Positions 63,905-64,000 of a stretch of 64,000 nucleotides of DNA are shown in pieces. The DNA lies in the NCBI RefSeq assembly GCF_900636365.1, contig NZ_LR134266.1, forward strand, positions 1,749,501-1,813,500, read 5' to 3'. Each line of letters opens with the position of its first letter. Position 1 is the first letter of the stretch. The notes under the pieces were generated by a model. The model saw only the letters and a program-made list of their open reading frames with translations. It was not told where the DNA came from and made no database searches. A program made the position numbers and the translations under genes. Source of the stretch: Streptococcus viridans (GTDB taxonomy: Bacteria; Bacillota; Bacilli; Lactobacillales; Streptococcaceae).

Positions 63905-64000
63905 TGAATTTTCCCTCTATTTTTTAACATTTTTTTACTTTTTTTCCCATTTAGTCCATTTTTTTATCATTCATTTTTTGACACTTTTTTATTCTTAATA

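Overview
The window comes from a low-GC Gram-positive coccus, almost certainly an oral Streptococcus of the mitis/sanguinis group. The evidence is the housekeeping gene order (rpsL-rpsG-fusA-gap; purR-yhaM-rmuC-thiN-rpe-rsgA; rsmA-rnmV-tatD; rpmH-jag-yidC-rnpA), YSIRK signal peptides, LPXTG anchors, and a complete accessory Sec (SecA2/SecY2) locus. I cannot name the species from sequence alone. Nearly all genes lie on the minus strand. Only a CPBP-family membrane protein and two tRNAs are on the plus strand.

Layout from left to right. (1) 1-4463: 5' part of a YSIRK-type GH85 endo-beta-N-acetylglucosaminidase, cut by the window edge, with a catabolite-repression (cre) site in its leader. (2) 4.7-9.4 kb: gap, fusA, rpsG and rpsL, each block with clear promoters and terminators. 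(3) 9.4-15.3 kb: a small membrane protein, purR, yhaM, rmuC, thiN, rpe and rsgA, mostly overlapping or closely spaced. (4) 15.4-16.9 kb: plus-strand CPBP gene under a cre-overlapped promoter, then tRNA-Leu(CAG) and tRNA-Ser(CGA). (5) 16.9-23.1 kb: an RNA maturation and envelope biogenesis block (rsmA, a DUF2314/DUF2185-like protein, rnmV, tatD, rpmH, an unknown protein, jag, yidC, rnpA). (6) 23.2-25.6 kb: a second CPBP-like protein, a TDT-family transporter and an AhpD-like protein.

(7) 25.8-46.6 kb: the accessory Sec island, transcribed right to left. Two serine-rich repeat glycoproteins (SRRPs) of 1253 and about 1989 residues are followed by secY2, asp1, asp2, asp3, secA2, gtfA, gtfB, asp4 and asp5. 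GtfA/GtfB would O-glycosylate the Ser-rich repeats in the cytoplasm. Asp1-3 with SecA2 would deliver the substrates to SecY2/Asp4/Asp5 for export. No extra glycosyltransferases (Gly/Nss/GalT type) lie between the adhesin genes and secY2, so the encoded glycan machinery is minimal.

(8) 46.8-53.9 kb: gltX, an EstA-type esterase, RNase J2, a composite hairpin repeat, an unknown 184-aa protein, a candidate structured ~415-nt RNA with its own promoter and terminator, and the ATPase and permease of a TrpYZ-like ABC importer that lacks an adjacent binding protein. (9) 54.0-63.8 kb: a 3242-residue YSIRK/LPSTG surface protein. It has nine pilin-type isopeptide domains; after the first two, these alternate with seven adhesin-type domains. 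Its N-terminal head shares a recognisable module with the larger SRRP, although the two proteins leave the cell by different routes. The strongest observations are this alternating array, the shared adhesin module, the SRRP lacking a normal LPXTG motif, the candidate RNA, and inverted-repeat operators at two adhesin promoters.
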